Shown piece after piece: positions 23,222-34,794 of a stretch of 64,000 nucleotides of DNA. The first letter of the stretch is position 1; every line of letters begins with the position of its first letter. The notes below the pieces were generated by a model. That model worked only from the letters and a program-made list of their open reading frames with translations. It had not been told where the DNA came from and did not search any database. The stretch lies in contig VDFB02193867.1 in assembly GCA_007258455.2 (NCBI GenBank), positions 564,880,591 to 564,944,590 on the forward strand, in the 5' to 3' direction. The position numbers and the translations under genes are program-made. This DNA comes from Sequoia sempervirens. Its lineage: Eukaryota > Streptophyta > Pinopsida > Cupressales > Cupressaceae.

Positions 23222-23254
23222 GGGACTCATATGCCAGAAGTGGAGTATCAATCC
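23222..23254. repeat. Hairpin motif copy 2
   Basis: GGGACTCATATGCC, loop AGAAG, then TGGAGTATCAATCC; the arms are partly complementary. Confidence 0.7.
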
Positions 23255-24038
23255 TACTCAACTTTTTTGGAAGGTCAAGATCTAAATCTACTCTCCTATC
23301 TCTGCTCTTCCTTCTCAACCTAATTTATGGATTTGAAATGTTGAATTTTGCTCTGTAGATGTCTTTAGTGATCTTGTAAACAAGGTGACAACTTTGACAA
23401 CTTGACAACTTCTTTCCAATCTTTCTCTCCAATGTATCTTCAACCTAGATCTGCAAATCACACACTAAAGAAAGGGAAAAATGTTATTTTGTTAGTGGAT
23501 AGGGGTTTGCCTTGGTCAAACCCCGTTTTGGTAATCAAACCTTGAAATGAAATGAAATAGAAAGGAGGAATGATGAATGAACAAAATAATATGTTGCAAT
23601 GCACCAAACCTTAGAAACAAAAGGCTACAATCTTGTAAGTAATGGCTACAATGGATGTAGATCTTGACTCTTGCTTGAATGGTATGGATCTTGATTTGAA
23701 TGCTTGCTTGAATCATAAAACCCTACATCACAAATGTTAGCTCAAAAACAAACATGATGCATAATGACTTTTACATGATGTTTAATACTTGAATAATGCT
23801 CCAAAATACTTGATAAACACTCTTGAATGCTCTTGTAATCACAAAATTGCTAGAATGTTTGAATACTTAAGTTGCTAGGTCACTTGATTGCTTGTTAGGA
23901 GAAAAATGAGTGAAATAACCTTGTATTTATACTTATTTATGCCAAATTTTCTAAAATTACAACACTATAAGCCAACATCAGATCTAGGAGAATAAAATTC
24001 TGCTAAGAATTTGAATTCAAATCAAGTCTAAGCTAAGT

Positions 24039-24072
24039 GGGACTCATACACTAGAAGTGGTGTATGAATCCC
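24039..24072. repeat. Hairpin motif copy 3
   Basis: GGGACTCATACACT, loop AGAAG, then TGGTGTATGAATCCC. The arms pair over about 13 bases with few mismatches. Confidence 0.75.
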
Positions 24073-24153
24073 ATTAGGCAAAACTTTGGGACACATTTTT
24101 CAAGAAAGGCTTAGATTAATGTGAAATCCAGATTGGGGCGCCAAAAATTAGGA

Positions 24154-24187
24154 GGGACCCATATGCCCAAGGTGGCGTATGAGTCCC
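24154..24187. repeat. Hairpin motif copy 4
   Basis: GGGACCCATATGCC, short loop, then GGCGTATGAGTCCC. The arms pair at 12 of 14 positions. Confidence 0.75.
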
Positions 24188-24557
24188 AAATCACTAAATA
24201 TGGGCCATACAATCCAAAAATGCATGAATTATGATTGAGTGCTGGTAAATGTTAGGATTAATCTCAAAAAGACATTAATTAAGGCTTGTGGATGCAAAAT
24301 AAGGCTAAATAAGGCATAGAGAAGCCCAATTTATTAATGAAGCCCTAGATTAAAGTATGAAAGTGTAAAGGTACAATTTACAACACCCTAAATAAGACAC
24401 AACTAGGTCCATTTAGTTTACAAGGGCCCTAGACTTAATGTGAATGTGTTAAACACATTACAACACTAAATCAAGGCAACATTAGGTTCAATTTAATAGG
24501 GAGGGCGCAAACAAGTGCAAAAATGTAGAGTGATGCATTTTCCATCACTACAATCAT

Positions 24558-25612
24558 ATACTCAACCATACTACCAAATTTTTTTTTAAAAAGGATTGAT
24601 CATGATGTTTCAATAGTTGGAAGGATTATTAACATCCCCATTTTTAAAGAGGTGTTGATAAGCTAGTAACCCAATCTATTAGGAACTCATGTCAAACAAT
24701 GTTTAATTTTTCACAATACAAGGGATTAGGATTTTTTTCACCTATTCTAAATATTTAGCCTAAAGCTCAACCATGTCCCTAGCCTTTCTTACACCTAATT
24801 TCTTGATACCTTCATTAATCTTCGTAAAGTGAAATTTGTTGTTGTTGTGTTGACTTTGGGGGGTACTTCAACCCTTGATTCTTACTCATAGGATTGCTTT
24901 ATATAGTTAAACTATTAAGTACAAATATTATGTTATTATATGTTTGCTCTTTTCTTGATTGAAACTCCCTCAAAAAATGTTTTGGGTTGTTCTTCCCTAG
25001 ATATACTAGCCCTTCCCTCCTTGTATTCATGAACACCATTTTTTTCTTTTACAATTTGTTTGTATAGCTTTGTGTTCTCCTTCTCTTTACTTAGCTCCTT
25101 GATATCTCTCCTTGCAACTTTACAATCCTCATCAAACCATGCATTTTCTAAAAAATAACTTATTCTCTTATTATTATTTATCCTTTTGTATCCCTTAATT
25201 GCCTCTTGAATTATGTTATTTCATGAATTTTTGGACCATGTGATCTATTTCTCTCATTTTGCACCAGACTATGATCTAACGTTAAATTGTCAAGGGGGTC
25301 TTCAATCATAACCTTTGTTATCTTATTAATCAAGTTTTGTGAACAATTAGCATAATCAACAACACTTGCTATGTTATAGGTCTTGCAAGTATAATTTCCA
25401 AGTTCTTCCATATATAACCATACCATTACAAATAATCAAATAAAAAATGCCACAAACAATAAGTAATTCTTCCCAAAAATGATTGATATCCTCATTGTCC
25501 ACCAAACAACTTAACCATTACTTATTTTCCTCTTTCGTAAGCCATAAAAGATTGTTATCCTCCTTATTGCATAAGATGTTATTTTGTTCATTTTCTATCC
25601 TTACATTAATAT
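24558..25612 (-). pseudogene. LINE ORF2: endonuclease C-terminus to RT N-terminus
   Basis: Starting at the right, the frame gives NVRIENEQNN, which continues the VGDF motif at 35215 across the LTR insertion, then NYTCKTYN and ASVVDYANCSQNLINKI ... LDNLTLDHSLVQ (25211-25426). This is the end of the AP endonuclease domain with its conserved DH. Next come ENAWFDEDCKVARRDIKEL and the Lys/Glu-rich linker, then RT block 0 near 24560-24720 (FGSMVE). Several stops are present. The element is an L1-type LINE, inactive. Confidence 0.8.
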
Positions 25613-26020
25613 TATTAGTGTGAAAGGGGTACTTTATCTAGCTAGGTTCTTTTCACACCTTATTACTTAAGTTTACTTAGGGTCCACATGGGATATTTAT
25701 CACTTTGTGTCTCATACCATAGGATTGTGAATAAGATTAAGACACTTGTCACAATCCTATGGTACTTATCCACTTTATGTCTCATATCATAAGATTACTT
25801 AGACACTTGTCATAATCTTATGATATCTTATCTCTCCCCTTGGCCTATATAACCAAGGGGTTCACTTTGTAATCTCACACCATCCATTCCAATTCTCAAG
25901 CTCATAGAAACTTTGCATTCTATTTAGAGGAATACAATTTATTCTTTCTCATCTCTTATTTATGTATTTGTTTTCCTTCAATCATTTGTATATTGGGTAA
26001 GTTATTTAGCAAATCTTACA
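25613..26020 (+). repeat. 5' LTR of the plus-strand LARD-like element
   Basis: 408 bp. The first base pair TG is mutated to TA; it ends CA. A TATA-like box CCTATATAACC lies at about 25842-25853, followed by the transcript-start-like region AAGGGGTTCACTTTG. Confidence 0.88.
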
Positions 26021-26032
26021 TGGTATCAAAGC
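26021..26032 (+). other. PBS (initiator tRNA-Met)
   Basis: TGGTATCAAAGC immediately after the LTR; one change from TGGTATCAGAGC. Confidence 0.88.
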
Positions 26033-28248
26033 AAGAATGAGTTGTGGTTTAGCAATATTTTAGAAAATCTAAGAGTGTAGAGATTTTTTTTCAAAGCACT
26101 AAGTATGCTATTCTCTTGCATCCTTGGATGATCTAGAGAATCAAAAAAGTGTAGAGAAAATATCATTTTCTAGGGTGTTCATATATTGGCTTTTGAAGCT
26201 CCCTAAAGAAATTTTGAACTCACCATTGAGTCCAAAACAGTTGAGAAAGTTAGATTTTTCCTTTATTTCGTTTGAATCAAACACCGAAGGGCAGATCTGT
26301 AGGAATTTGAAGTGGGAGGTTCGTTACCAAATTCAACAACGAACTACTACTTTAGAACATTCTAGGTCAAATCAGACCCTTCCATTGTGCTCAGAAGGTT
26401 CAAAAATACTAAAATTGACTATTAATTATCGATTTTGGTTGAGTTTTCAAAAAACCAATTTTTTTTCAAAATCTAAGCATTTAAAAAAAATTAAAATTCA
26501 TACATTTTTAAAAAAACACATATTTAAAAAAAAGGGTAATTTTTATAAATACTTAATTTTTAAAAAAGAAATGCAATTTTTTTTAAATGTTTCAAAAAAA
26601 CATTAAAAAGTAACATGGGGACCCATGAGGCCTCATGCCTTAATGGGTCTACCACTAACTTTAATAAAGTTTTATTTATGATGTGAGGTTTTTTAAAAAG
26701 ATTTATAATTAAAGTTCATGTGGGGTGTGGGGAGGCATCATGCTCCTTCACAAAATGACAAAATTTAATGTTTTTTTAATATTTAAAAATAAAATAAAAA
26801 CTTTTAATGTTTTTAAGTTTTTTTTTAATATTTTTATTGATTTTTTCAATAAAGTTTTTAATTAAATAAAATTTTAAAAGTTTTTCTTTAATAATTTTAT
26901 TTACTAAAGTTTTAAATATTTTTAATAAAGTTTTTTAAATTAAATAATAATAATTTTTAATTATTTTTAATAAAGTTTTAAAATAAAATTAAAAAATCTT
27001 TATTGATATTTTTAATAATGTTTTTTAATTAAGTTTTTTTTAAAATATTTTTTCTTTAATAAGAAAATTTGGAAAGCTTTGTTTCTTGATTGATCGCCAA
27101 GCTTTTATCATTTGTAGTGTTCCTTCATCCAACAATCAATAGGAGTCAATTGTTCATAACATTATGGAAATATCCCAATTGGAGGGCACATTTAATAGTC
27201 ACATCTAGTTGTCAACGTCAAGGTTGATTTTTGCTTGGCTTCTTCATCAAAATTTTCATATTTGCATTATTGATGTTGTCCAAATAACTCCTAAATGTAA
27301 AAGATGTTATAAATGCACTAAAATAAAGTGCCACAATATTGTCACTTCAATGTAATCTACCATATATATTACAAGTTTTTTAGGATTGATCTATGTATCG
27401 AGTGTCAATTCCTATATACACGACGAATGTAATGGCTGGTTACCCATGCATTTCAGTGTGATGGACTAGATGCAATATAGAAAATCATATTATGGAAGCA
27501 ATCTTCTTATATTCAAAGGGTCAAGTTCTACATCTAGAGACTTGGTACTTGCATTTTTAACTAATATTTAGTTCAGAAGTGTCCAAAACTAGTGATACTC
27601 ATACAATCTATGTATCAAATATGTAATTTCAAGCATTTGAGAGTATCTAGTTGATACTTGTGCAGCAGTCTCTTTGATTTTGATCTTATTCTTGTTGTAG
27701 TGTAGGATTCATCAATAGTTTTTGATCAACAAATACAACTTCTCAATCTATTTTTTGGAGTTTGGACATCAGTGGTTGGGAGTTTTGTTCCCAAGGAGCT
27801 TTCTCCTTTCCTATTTTTGGGTACATTTAGATCCTCTTAATCCATCTTCACATTTATATGCTTTCACTATGATTTTGTAGATATTCATGAGTTGATAGTT
27901 TCAACTTGATCTCCATTGAAGTTGACATCTTTTGGAATAGTACTTAATTCCTTAATATTGGTGCTTTTCATCATTTGGCATCTTTTGGAGTAGCATTTAG
28001 AGGACTTATCATCATCTTTGGTCATTGCTCTACACCAGTCTTCACATTGTTCTACATTGTCCCCTTCTTCAGTTAAGGTTGGGACTCCTAAAATTGTGAC
28101 ATTTGAGTTTATTCACTTATTCCTTTCAAGAATGGGAATATATCCTACATGTATCATTTTCTTCCTAAGGGAAGGAATGTTGTTTGATGATCTTGGACCA
28201 TCTTCATAGTTTTATCCACCATTAGTGTAGGATATTTTATATTCAAGG
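26033..28248 (+). other. Non-coding internal region of the plus-strand LARD-like element
   Basis: A 160-codon open stretch at 26124-26606 starts near the PBS, where gag would be. Its peptide is Lys/Phe-rich, with no Gag core or zinc knuckle, and its second half is driven by poly-A/poly-T runs, so I do not accept it as a protein. From 26460 to 27070 the sequence is almost pure A/T with repeated TTTTTAATAAAGTTTT-like units. From 27100 to 28248 nothing is recognised. Confidence 0.6.
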
Positions 28249-28655
28249 TGTAAGAGCTGAAGATTAGCTCAACACCCAAGACCACTTGCAAAAAAAATGA
28301 AAACCTTCTACAATAGGATATGCAAGAAAATGAGTTTGTTTGATATTAAGAACTATCAAAATGATGAGGTATGAAGATATTACGCATGAGTACAATGACC
28401 TCCCTTATACAAGCAAGGTTGAGATGTAGTATTGAACATGATGTTGACATGTGTCATAATCCTATGATATGAAACAACTAACAAACTAACTACTTAGGAA
28501 TCATGCAAAATAGCTAGATAAGATAAGTTCTAGAAAATCCAACTAAGAATTCTAAAAAGAATCTTATATCCTAAGTAAACTTAATCATGTGAATAAGTCT
28601 TCTAATTACCTAATGAATGAATTAACTAGGTACAAGACTTTAATTCACTCTAACA
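28249..28655 (-). repeat. 3' LTR of the minus-strand LARD-like element
   Basis: It starts TGTAAGAGCTG and ends CTCTAACA on the plus strand. It is nearly colinear with the right LTR. Confidence 0.9.
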
Positions 28656-28664
28656 CCCCTCCTT
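28656..28664 (-). other. Polypurine tract of the minus-strand LARD-like element
   Basis: It reads AAGGAGGGG on the minus strand, directly before the LTR start TGTTAGAGTG. Confidence 0.75.
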
Positions 28665-29035
28665 AGGTGCAACTTAGGGAGAATATTATTATGCAAATGA
28701 TGCAAAAAAATATGCAAAGATGGGTCCCATCTACTAGGCCATGTTAGCAACCTATGTACAAATGCAAAAAGATATCTCTCACAAATGGAGAAAAGGAGAA
28801 AACCCAATAGGAAAAAACTCCTCTCCAAAAGAGAGAAAATAAACAAAAATCAAATCATGTGAAGGAAGGATGGAGGACTCCATGATACCCCCCAAGTACA
28901 CCATCTGTCACATATATACATTACAATCAAGAATCCCCCCATAAGAGGGAAAGAGAGAGACTATGCAGTCCCTGGGCATCATGTGTAATCTCCTGCAAAA
29001 ATGGTAAGTTCCTGAAGACAAAACATGATCCAATG

Positions 29036-29932
29036 TCAACAAACAACTTGTCTCCCTTTTGGAAGAAACAAAACCAAGCACAAAAGCAGGAATGCTTCCC
29101 ATTCTAGATAGGAATTGAAAGAAAGAATCATGAATAGATGTGATGATGATGTCTCTAAAAATTTCCCATGTGTCTCCTTTGCCACTGAAGACGAAGATGC
29201 CACAATTAAATTAGGTACATGCCCAATAAATGAAGAAGGTGACAAATCAAAACTATGTGGAAACTGATGTTGAACAATATCCAAAGACCATGATGGTTTG
29301 ACAAAAGTTGTGCAATGGTTGTCATAAAAAATGAGAGATAACCCCTCAAATGTGTCCTCCAAATTTGAAATGTGAGATTCCACAAACAAGGATGCAATTT
29401 TTGATAGATAGGAATCCCAATCAGGAAGACAATCAAATACTTGTTGTAATGAATCACTGGACGTGCTCAATGAATCACCAACATAAGATGAATGGTCTTG
29501 CTAAACATGAATGATAGGAGCCTGAATCAATGACTCTACACAATGAATCACTGAAAGTGAAGGTACATCAATTGTCTTTGAAGGAAAAGGAGCATTTGAA
29601 TAACCCTTGTCAACCTCTTTGGAAGATTCAAAGTATTCCAAACAATCAAACTCCCGAATAGTATCATCATCATAGGGTATCCCATCTGAAGAATGAAGAG
29701 GCATACGACATTTTGAAACTTGATCACTAGGGAATGGTGGAGTATCAGGATCACCATATATCTCCCAAAGCTTAGTCCAAAAAGTATGAGGACAATCATG
29801 ATGATCAATACCTTTCAAAATATCATCATCAACATGCATTGCAATGACTCCTAAAACATTATATTTGTTGCGACAAGAAAATTTTTGAATACCTTGACCT
29901 GGATGGGGAACAATACCATACAAATGTGGCAA
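29036..29932 (-). pseudogene. Unknown retroelement ORF, 299 codons with one TAG
   Basis: Two open stretches (29501-29932 and 29036-29470) lie in the same frame and are joined by a single TAG at 29501-29503, so the ancestral ORF was about 300 codons. The first part contains PHTFWTKLWEIYGDPDTP, which loosely recalls the WxxLxxxYG segment of Copia-type Gag proteins. The rest is rich in Ser, Asp and Phe (DSLQQVFDCLPDWDSYLSK, VESHISNLEDTFEG) with no domain I recognise. There is no zinc knuckle, protease or RT. It could be a decayed gag-like or accessory ORF typical of LARD elements; its function is unknown. Confidence 0.5.
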
Positions 29933-30171
29933 AAATTCAAGAGATTGGAGATGATCTATGATTCCATCTCTTCATTGTTTATAGTTTCCCTTTTGCAGCA
30001 TAATCAGAGAAGGATAATATGTAAACCCCATAATGAACTATGATAGAGATCTCCAAGATTACAAAGACATTGACCTTCAATATGAATTAGAAACTCCCAA
30101 ATATGATATATACTACAAATTTTAAGTCTTCCCAAATTGATAGTATGTGATGAGCCTTGTTGGCTCACTAC

Positions 30172-30801
30172 TCAAAACATGAATTTTGTCAAACACTTGT
30201 CATGTAAAGCTGATATATGCTGATATAAACTTTTGATTGTTGTGTTTTTGGTTTTTGGCACTTGATAATGATGTTTGAATGCTCTGATACCACTGTGATG
30301 AGCCCTGCTATATAGACTCAAACATGAATGAATAACATTCATCGAACCACAATCTGATTCTTTACCATGATAGGATGAAGTAATGCTAGACTCACCTAAT
30401 GAAGCATCACAAGAAACCTTATCTTCATTTGGCTGCTCTAATACAACTGGTTTGTCTTCAAACAACACTTGCTCATCCTGAAGTGTCCTGTGCCCAACAT
30501 CTACTTCTATGTAAGTCTGATTTTTGTCCTCCATAAGATCAGCTGTATGCTGGTCACTAATTGATGAGTTGTGAAGATTTCTGGATACTTCACCTGTAGA
30601 GACCTCATGTATCTTATTTTTATTTTGTGATGTAGACCTAAAGATGGATGCCATAAACCTTGATGTTTTATCTAAGGTTGCAAGATTTGAAATCAATTCA
30701 TTTATCCCTTTCTGATTTTCATCCAACTTTTTGAAACTTTGTTTCAGCTTCTCCATATTCTTGTCCCACTGCCTCTGAGTAATTGAAGTAGCCATGATCA
30801 A
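30172..30801 (-). pseudogene. Gag-like N-terminal ORF of the rearranged element
   Basis: A 209-codon open stretch starting about 25 bases from a PBS copy, the position expected for gag. The peptide begins with a predicted coiled-coil-like segment (QRQWDKNMEKLKQSFKKLDE) and continues acidic and Ser-rich. No Gag core or zinc knuckle is seen. Its last 40 or so codons (30172-30300) lie inside the duplicated leader repeat, so the C-terminus was created by the rearrangement. Confidence 0.4.
30281..30292 (-). other. PBS copy 1 followed by an LTR-start copy
   Basis: TGGTATCAGAGC on the minus strand, a perfect initiator tRNA-Met match, next to TGTGATGAGCC at 30294. Confidence 0.85.
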
Positions 30802-30825
30802 TGCCCAACAGGATGGCAGGAAACT

Positions 30826-30837
30826 GCTCTGATACCA
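30826..30837 (-). other. PBS copy 2 followed by an LTR-start copy
   Basis: TGGTATCAGAGC on the minus strand, next to TGTGATGAGAC at 30839. Confidence 0.85.
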
Positions 30838-30989
30838 CTGTGATGAGACCTGCTAATATAGACTCAAAACCTTTCAATTTCTACCTTGGGAATTTTGTCA
30901 AACACTTGTCATGTAAAGCTAATATATGCTGATATAAACTTTTGATTGCTATGTTTTTGGTTTTTGGCACTTGACAATGATGTTTGAAT

Positions 30990-31001
30990 GCTCTGATACC
31001 A
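30990..31001 (-). other. PBS copy 3, adjoining the full 5' LTR
   Basis: TGGTATCAGAGC on the minus strand, one base from the LTR end at 31003. Confidence 0.9.
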
Positions 31002-31002
31002 C

Positions 31003-32253
31003 TGTGATGAGCCTTGCTGGCTCACTACTCAAACCCCTGTCTTTTTCCTAAGTCTATTTGTGTTTTTTTAGTTTTTTAGAGAAATTTTGTAGATAGAAGA
31101 GAAGGTGTGCATCATATAAAAGCTCACAAAATGAAAACTTGAGCAAATCTAATCAAAATGAAATTGTAGAAGGTGTTTAATAGCCTCAACAATGGATTTA
31201 AAACATATAAACATACCTGTAAGCCTCCATATTTTTTAAATAAGAATTTATTCCATATTGCTAGCCAAGAATGATGAAAACTGACAATTTCAAGCGTAGA
31301 ATCCAACTGAATGCAATCTCCAGCCTAAAAACTGAAGCAAATGAAAGGTAGATGCCAAGTGCTGATGATGGTGAAGAGAAACCCTCAAGAAGGAAGGCGT
31401 TTCTCCATGTAGTTGGTATGCCCTAGCTCAAACAACCACACCTTTCAAGCAAAAAGAAGCCCAAAACATCTCAGATGGTACAGCCATTGAAGTATGATGC
31501 CTGCCATGAAGAAAGGAAGAACATCATCCACTCAAACCCTTTGTTGCTGATGTAGAAACCCCACAAAATTCTGATAAGACACTATAGAACTTCTGAATGA
31601 AGCTCTCTCAAATTGCACCAATTCAGCTGATCTCTCATAGCCTCATAAGTGCTCACACTGAAGAGATTTCGTTCTCCAATGGTGGATTGTTGCAAACCTA
31701 ATCACAGGATGAAAGCAAGGGAAAAACCTCCAAGGCAAAGTTGAAATATTCAATACATGAGTTTCTCATTGCCTAAAACCCTTATATAGCAAAGAGGTGT
31801 GAATTTCTAAGGATTAGGGCATACTTTAGGTCATTTAAATATTTTGAAATAACCTCAAGTCCTTTTCAATAGTTTTAGATTTAATATTTGACCCCCACAT
31901 AAAGGTATTAATGATATAAAATTAAATCACTTTTTTTTCCAAACTTATTTAAGTGATATAAAATAATAAAGTCAATTTGACTTTATAAGAATACTTTAAG
32001 TTAAATAATAACTTAAATCACTTAAGTAAGCCTAACTTCCTCAAAACTCAATAGAATTCAGTGCCGTCAGAAGCAGACAACTCTGGTACAGCCAAGGCCT
32101 GCAATGAGCCAATCCCTAATCACAAAAGATGAGAATGAACAAACTCTCCAGAAGATACCACTAACCCTCTAACCAAAACAGTTAGCCCACAAGGGTCTAA
32201 GTAATAGGATAACACACTCAAAACAAGATCATGCTAAAAAGGGGGACATTACA
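31003..32253 (-). repeat. Full 5' LTR of the rearranged element
   Basis: 1,251 bp, from TGTGATGAGCC to ACATTACA on the plus strand. Its minus-strand start TGTAATGTCCCCC is shared with the Gypsy-1 LTR start (TGTAATGTCCCCC at 12995), suggesting a Gypsy relative. Confidence 0.85.
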
Positions 32254-32258
32254 TAGTA

Positions 32259-34114
32259 CCTCTCTAAGAATCGAGATGTCCAAGTAAGATCAGTCAAAAT
32301 GTCAAATATGTAAAATATTAAATAAATAATACCTGGGGCTAAATCTAGAAAAGGTGCTTGGGCACAATGAAATAGCTCTTGAATATCTTCCAAACGCAAC
32401 TTGAATCACCAAAATTGGAGAAATCAGTAGAAAGTTATGAGCTCGAAGGTCCAAAGGGGTGATCTAACTTCAGTTGTGAATAATTTGTACCTGCAACAAA
32501 ATTTGGCAAAAATATTTACACCACTATGAAGTACTCAGAGAGAGATTTTTGTCGATATCTCATTTGCATAATTTGGAGATTGTGGTGAAAATTTATGCAA
32601 AATTGAAAAAAAGGCCTATTTTAGGCACTTGGGGCAAAAATCAGTTAAAGGGCGAACTAAATTGGATTAAAAAATTGGCTCCCAGGTGCTAATATTTGGT
32701 CACCCATGTGACCTCAGGCATAAACAGGGTTTTTTTATTACACTGCATTTTATAAACAATGTTGATGTCAGCCTTAATACAATTGTATGGTCGAATTTAA
32801 AAAGTTTCGTAATACAAAAAAAATAAATTAAAAACCAAAACTCATATAAATGTTGATAAAAAAAAGGTACCCGATGATGCATTACCATGCGCTGACAAGG
32901 CAATAAGAAAACCTACTGCTATAAATGAATGTTGTACCCCTGCTCTATATAGGTGATGTTGAGGGATGGTATGCCAATAAGGTGGGCTCGACGATGGGAC
33001 AATGTTGACCGATTGGACAAGAAGCTTCCGACGGGAGTTGCAAGGACGTTGTTGAGAATAAATGAGCATGGATGGTAGCACAATGACGTCAGGGGGATGG
33101 AACAAGGGCTCGACAGAGTTCACCACAGCTGAAAAAGGATTGGAATAGTCAGTCAAACCTGTAACAAAGTACTACCAAAAAGGACCACTCATGATAGGGA
33201 GATAAACAAAATGACCGGTGGTGTGGTCGATGAAGAGAATGAAGGGCCGATAGGTAGTGTTGACGGGGATAAAGCATGGGTTGGGGGTGGAAAATATGCT
33301 AGTAGGAGAATGAGTACAATGGCCAGAATATGAAGAACGACGACGAGAGATATGAGATCGAGGCCAACCAAGGAGTACAAACTAACCAAAGGACTGTAGA
33401 TCCCAGCAATGAAAGTCGCTAATGTGGGTACAACCCCTTGTAAAATTAATAAAAACTCAGCCAAACTTTTAATTTGTAAACCCCAACCTATATGATCAGC
33501 TGAATAGGTGGTAGTATAATATATAATTTTTGCCCAAAAATATTTAACAAATTTTTTTCCCGAAATAAACTTTTCAATAGCCCGATAAAATAAATTATGC
33601 AAAACATACAAAAATGAATATCGTACCATGTACCTAGGTGGGCCATACGATCAATCGGGTAATTTTTTTTTGCCTCATGAACAACTGAAGCAAAAAATAG
33701 GGTGTATTATATATCAATTTTCATCTCTAAGGGCTCCTAAAGACAATGGCAAGGTTAGATCTGACTGAAAATGCACCAGAAGCTCTACTACTCCTAGATT
33801 TTGTAAATCTTCAAACCCTCACAACTTTGGCTAGAAATGTCATATTTAGGCGAAAAAAAAGTCAATATTGACTTTATCAGCTACCTTGAACTTGAATATG
33901 AGCTTATATTTCCTCTAACATGAGCCAAAAGTGACTTTTAATGAAAGCCCACATGTAGAGACAACCTCAAATCTAGTATTTTTTTTCAAGTTTTTATGAT
34001 TCTCTAGGTCATCATATGATGCAAGAGAAGAGCATACTCAACTTTACTAAAAATAACTTAGATCTATCACTAACAATAGCTCACCCTCAAATCTAAGAAG
34101 GGTTTTGCAAGATG
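32259..34114 (-). other. 5' internal part of the minus-strand LARD-like element, no gene recognised
   Basis: Open stretches at 32842-33156 and 33189-33629 exist on the minus strand but are hydrophobic/Ser-rich and match no family I know. Composition changes near 32700 and 33650 hint at a further old insertion, but I found no matching ends. Confidence 0.4.
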
Positions 34115-34128
34115 TGGCTCTGATACTA
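34115..34128 (-). other. PBS of the minus-strand LARD-like element
   Basis: It reads TAGTATCAGAGCCA on the minus strand, directly adjoining the LTR; one change from the initiator tRNA-Met consensus. Confidence 0.85.
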
Positions 34129-34534
34129 TGTAAGATCTAAAGATTAGCTTAACACCCAAGACCACTTGCAAAAACAATGAAAACCTTCTACAAGAAGATA
34201 TGCAAGAAAATGAGTGTGCTTGATATTAAGACCTATCAAAATGATGACGTATGAAGTATATTACATGAGTACAATGACCTCCCTTATATAGGAAAGGTTG
34301 ATATGTAATATTGAACATGATTTTGACATGTGGCATAATCCTATTATATGAGACAACTAACAAACTAACTACCTAGGAATAATGCAAAATAGCTAGATAA
34401 GATAAGTTATAGAAAAGCCAACTAAGACTTCTAGAAAGAATCTTATATCCTAAGTAAAATTAATCATGTGAATAAGTCTTCTAATTACCTAGTGAATGAA
34501 TTAACTAGGTACAAGACTTTAATTCACTCTAACA
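34129..34534 (-). repeat. 5' LTR of the minus-strand LARD-like element
   Basis: 406 bp, homologous to 28249-28655. A TATA-like box (CCTATATAAGG, minus strand) lies near 34290-34302; in the other LTR it is degraded. The right TSD CAAGG follows. Confidence 0.9.
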
Positions 34535-34794
34535 CAAGGGGGGTTCACTTGACCTTCTTTGTTCATTCTCTCTTATGGGGGGACATTTTCCTCACATGGG
34601 GTTTTGTCCTTCACATTCTATTGAGAGCATTTTCACTATTTTTTCTCTCTTTTGGAGATGAGTTTTGTCTCACTGGGTTTTCTCCTTTTCTCTATTTATG
34701 AGAGATTTCTATGTACATAGGTACCTCATCAAGCCTAGTAGTCAGGACCCATATTTGCATCTTTGCATTGTATACTTCTCCTTAAGTTGCACTT

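Larger units (their letters stand above)
22750..24552 (-). mobile_element. 1.8-kb LTR-only insertion (solo LTR) in the LINE
   Basis: It starts TGAAACGAGG and ends CATCACTACA, with the 5-bp target duplication ATCAT at 22745-22749 and 24553-24557. No internal coding region, PBS or terminal direct repeat is visible, so it is best explained as a solo LTR left by recombination between two LTRs. Minus orientation (TGTAGTGATGG start) is assumed because other LTRs here read this way. It contains four copies of a 34-nt hairpin motif (see separate entries). The surrounding LINE frame resumes on both sides. Confidence 0.75.
30146..32253 (-). mobile_element. Rearranged LTR element with one full LTR, nested third
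   Basis: It starts TGTGATGAGCC and ends GGGGGACATTACA, with the target duplication TAGTA at 30141-30145 and 32254-32258. The right (5') LTR is full length (31003-32253). The left LTR is reduced to about 31 bases of its outer end (30146-30176). Between them lie a gag-like ORF and duplicated leader segments, each with an initiator tRNA-Met PBS (30281-30292, 30826-30837, 30990-31001). An internal deletion together with template switching during reverse transcription would explain this structure. Confidence 0.85.
28249..34534 (-). mobile_element. Minus-strand LARD-like LTR element nested in the previous one
   Basis: The LTRs 28249-28655 and 34129-34534 are clearly homologous along their full 407 bp. 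The target duplication CAAGG stands on both sides (28244-28248, 34535-34539). The PBS on the minus strand lies at 34115-34128 and the polypurine tract reads AAGGAGGGG just right of 28655. The sequence next to that tract (28656-28850, minus strand) is similar to the plus strand at 34560-34803 of the host element, so the two are members of one extended family. No pol domains are present; one unknown ORF is (29036-29932). A third element is inserted at 30146-32253. Confidence 0.9.

Noticed and set aside
26124..26606. 160-codon plus-strand frame after a PBS, at the gag position
   Set aside because: The second half is poly-A/poly-T-driven Lys/Phe sequence, with no Gag core or zinc knuckle. Probably fortuitous.
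28018..28209. Short plus-strand frame in the internal region of the LARD-like element
   Set aside because: 63 codons, no domain, and no continuity with neighbouring frames.
30281..31012. CRISPR-like array (three repeats of GCTCTGATACCACTGTGATGAG)
   Set aside because: Spacing is irregular, repeats are PBS plus LTR start of a retroelement, and the genome is eukaryotic.
33189..33629. 146-codon hydrophobic minus-strand frame suggesting a membrane protein
   Set aside because: Low-complexity Leu/Ser composition, no start context, inside a non-coding part of a LARD-like element, and no similarity I recognise.
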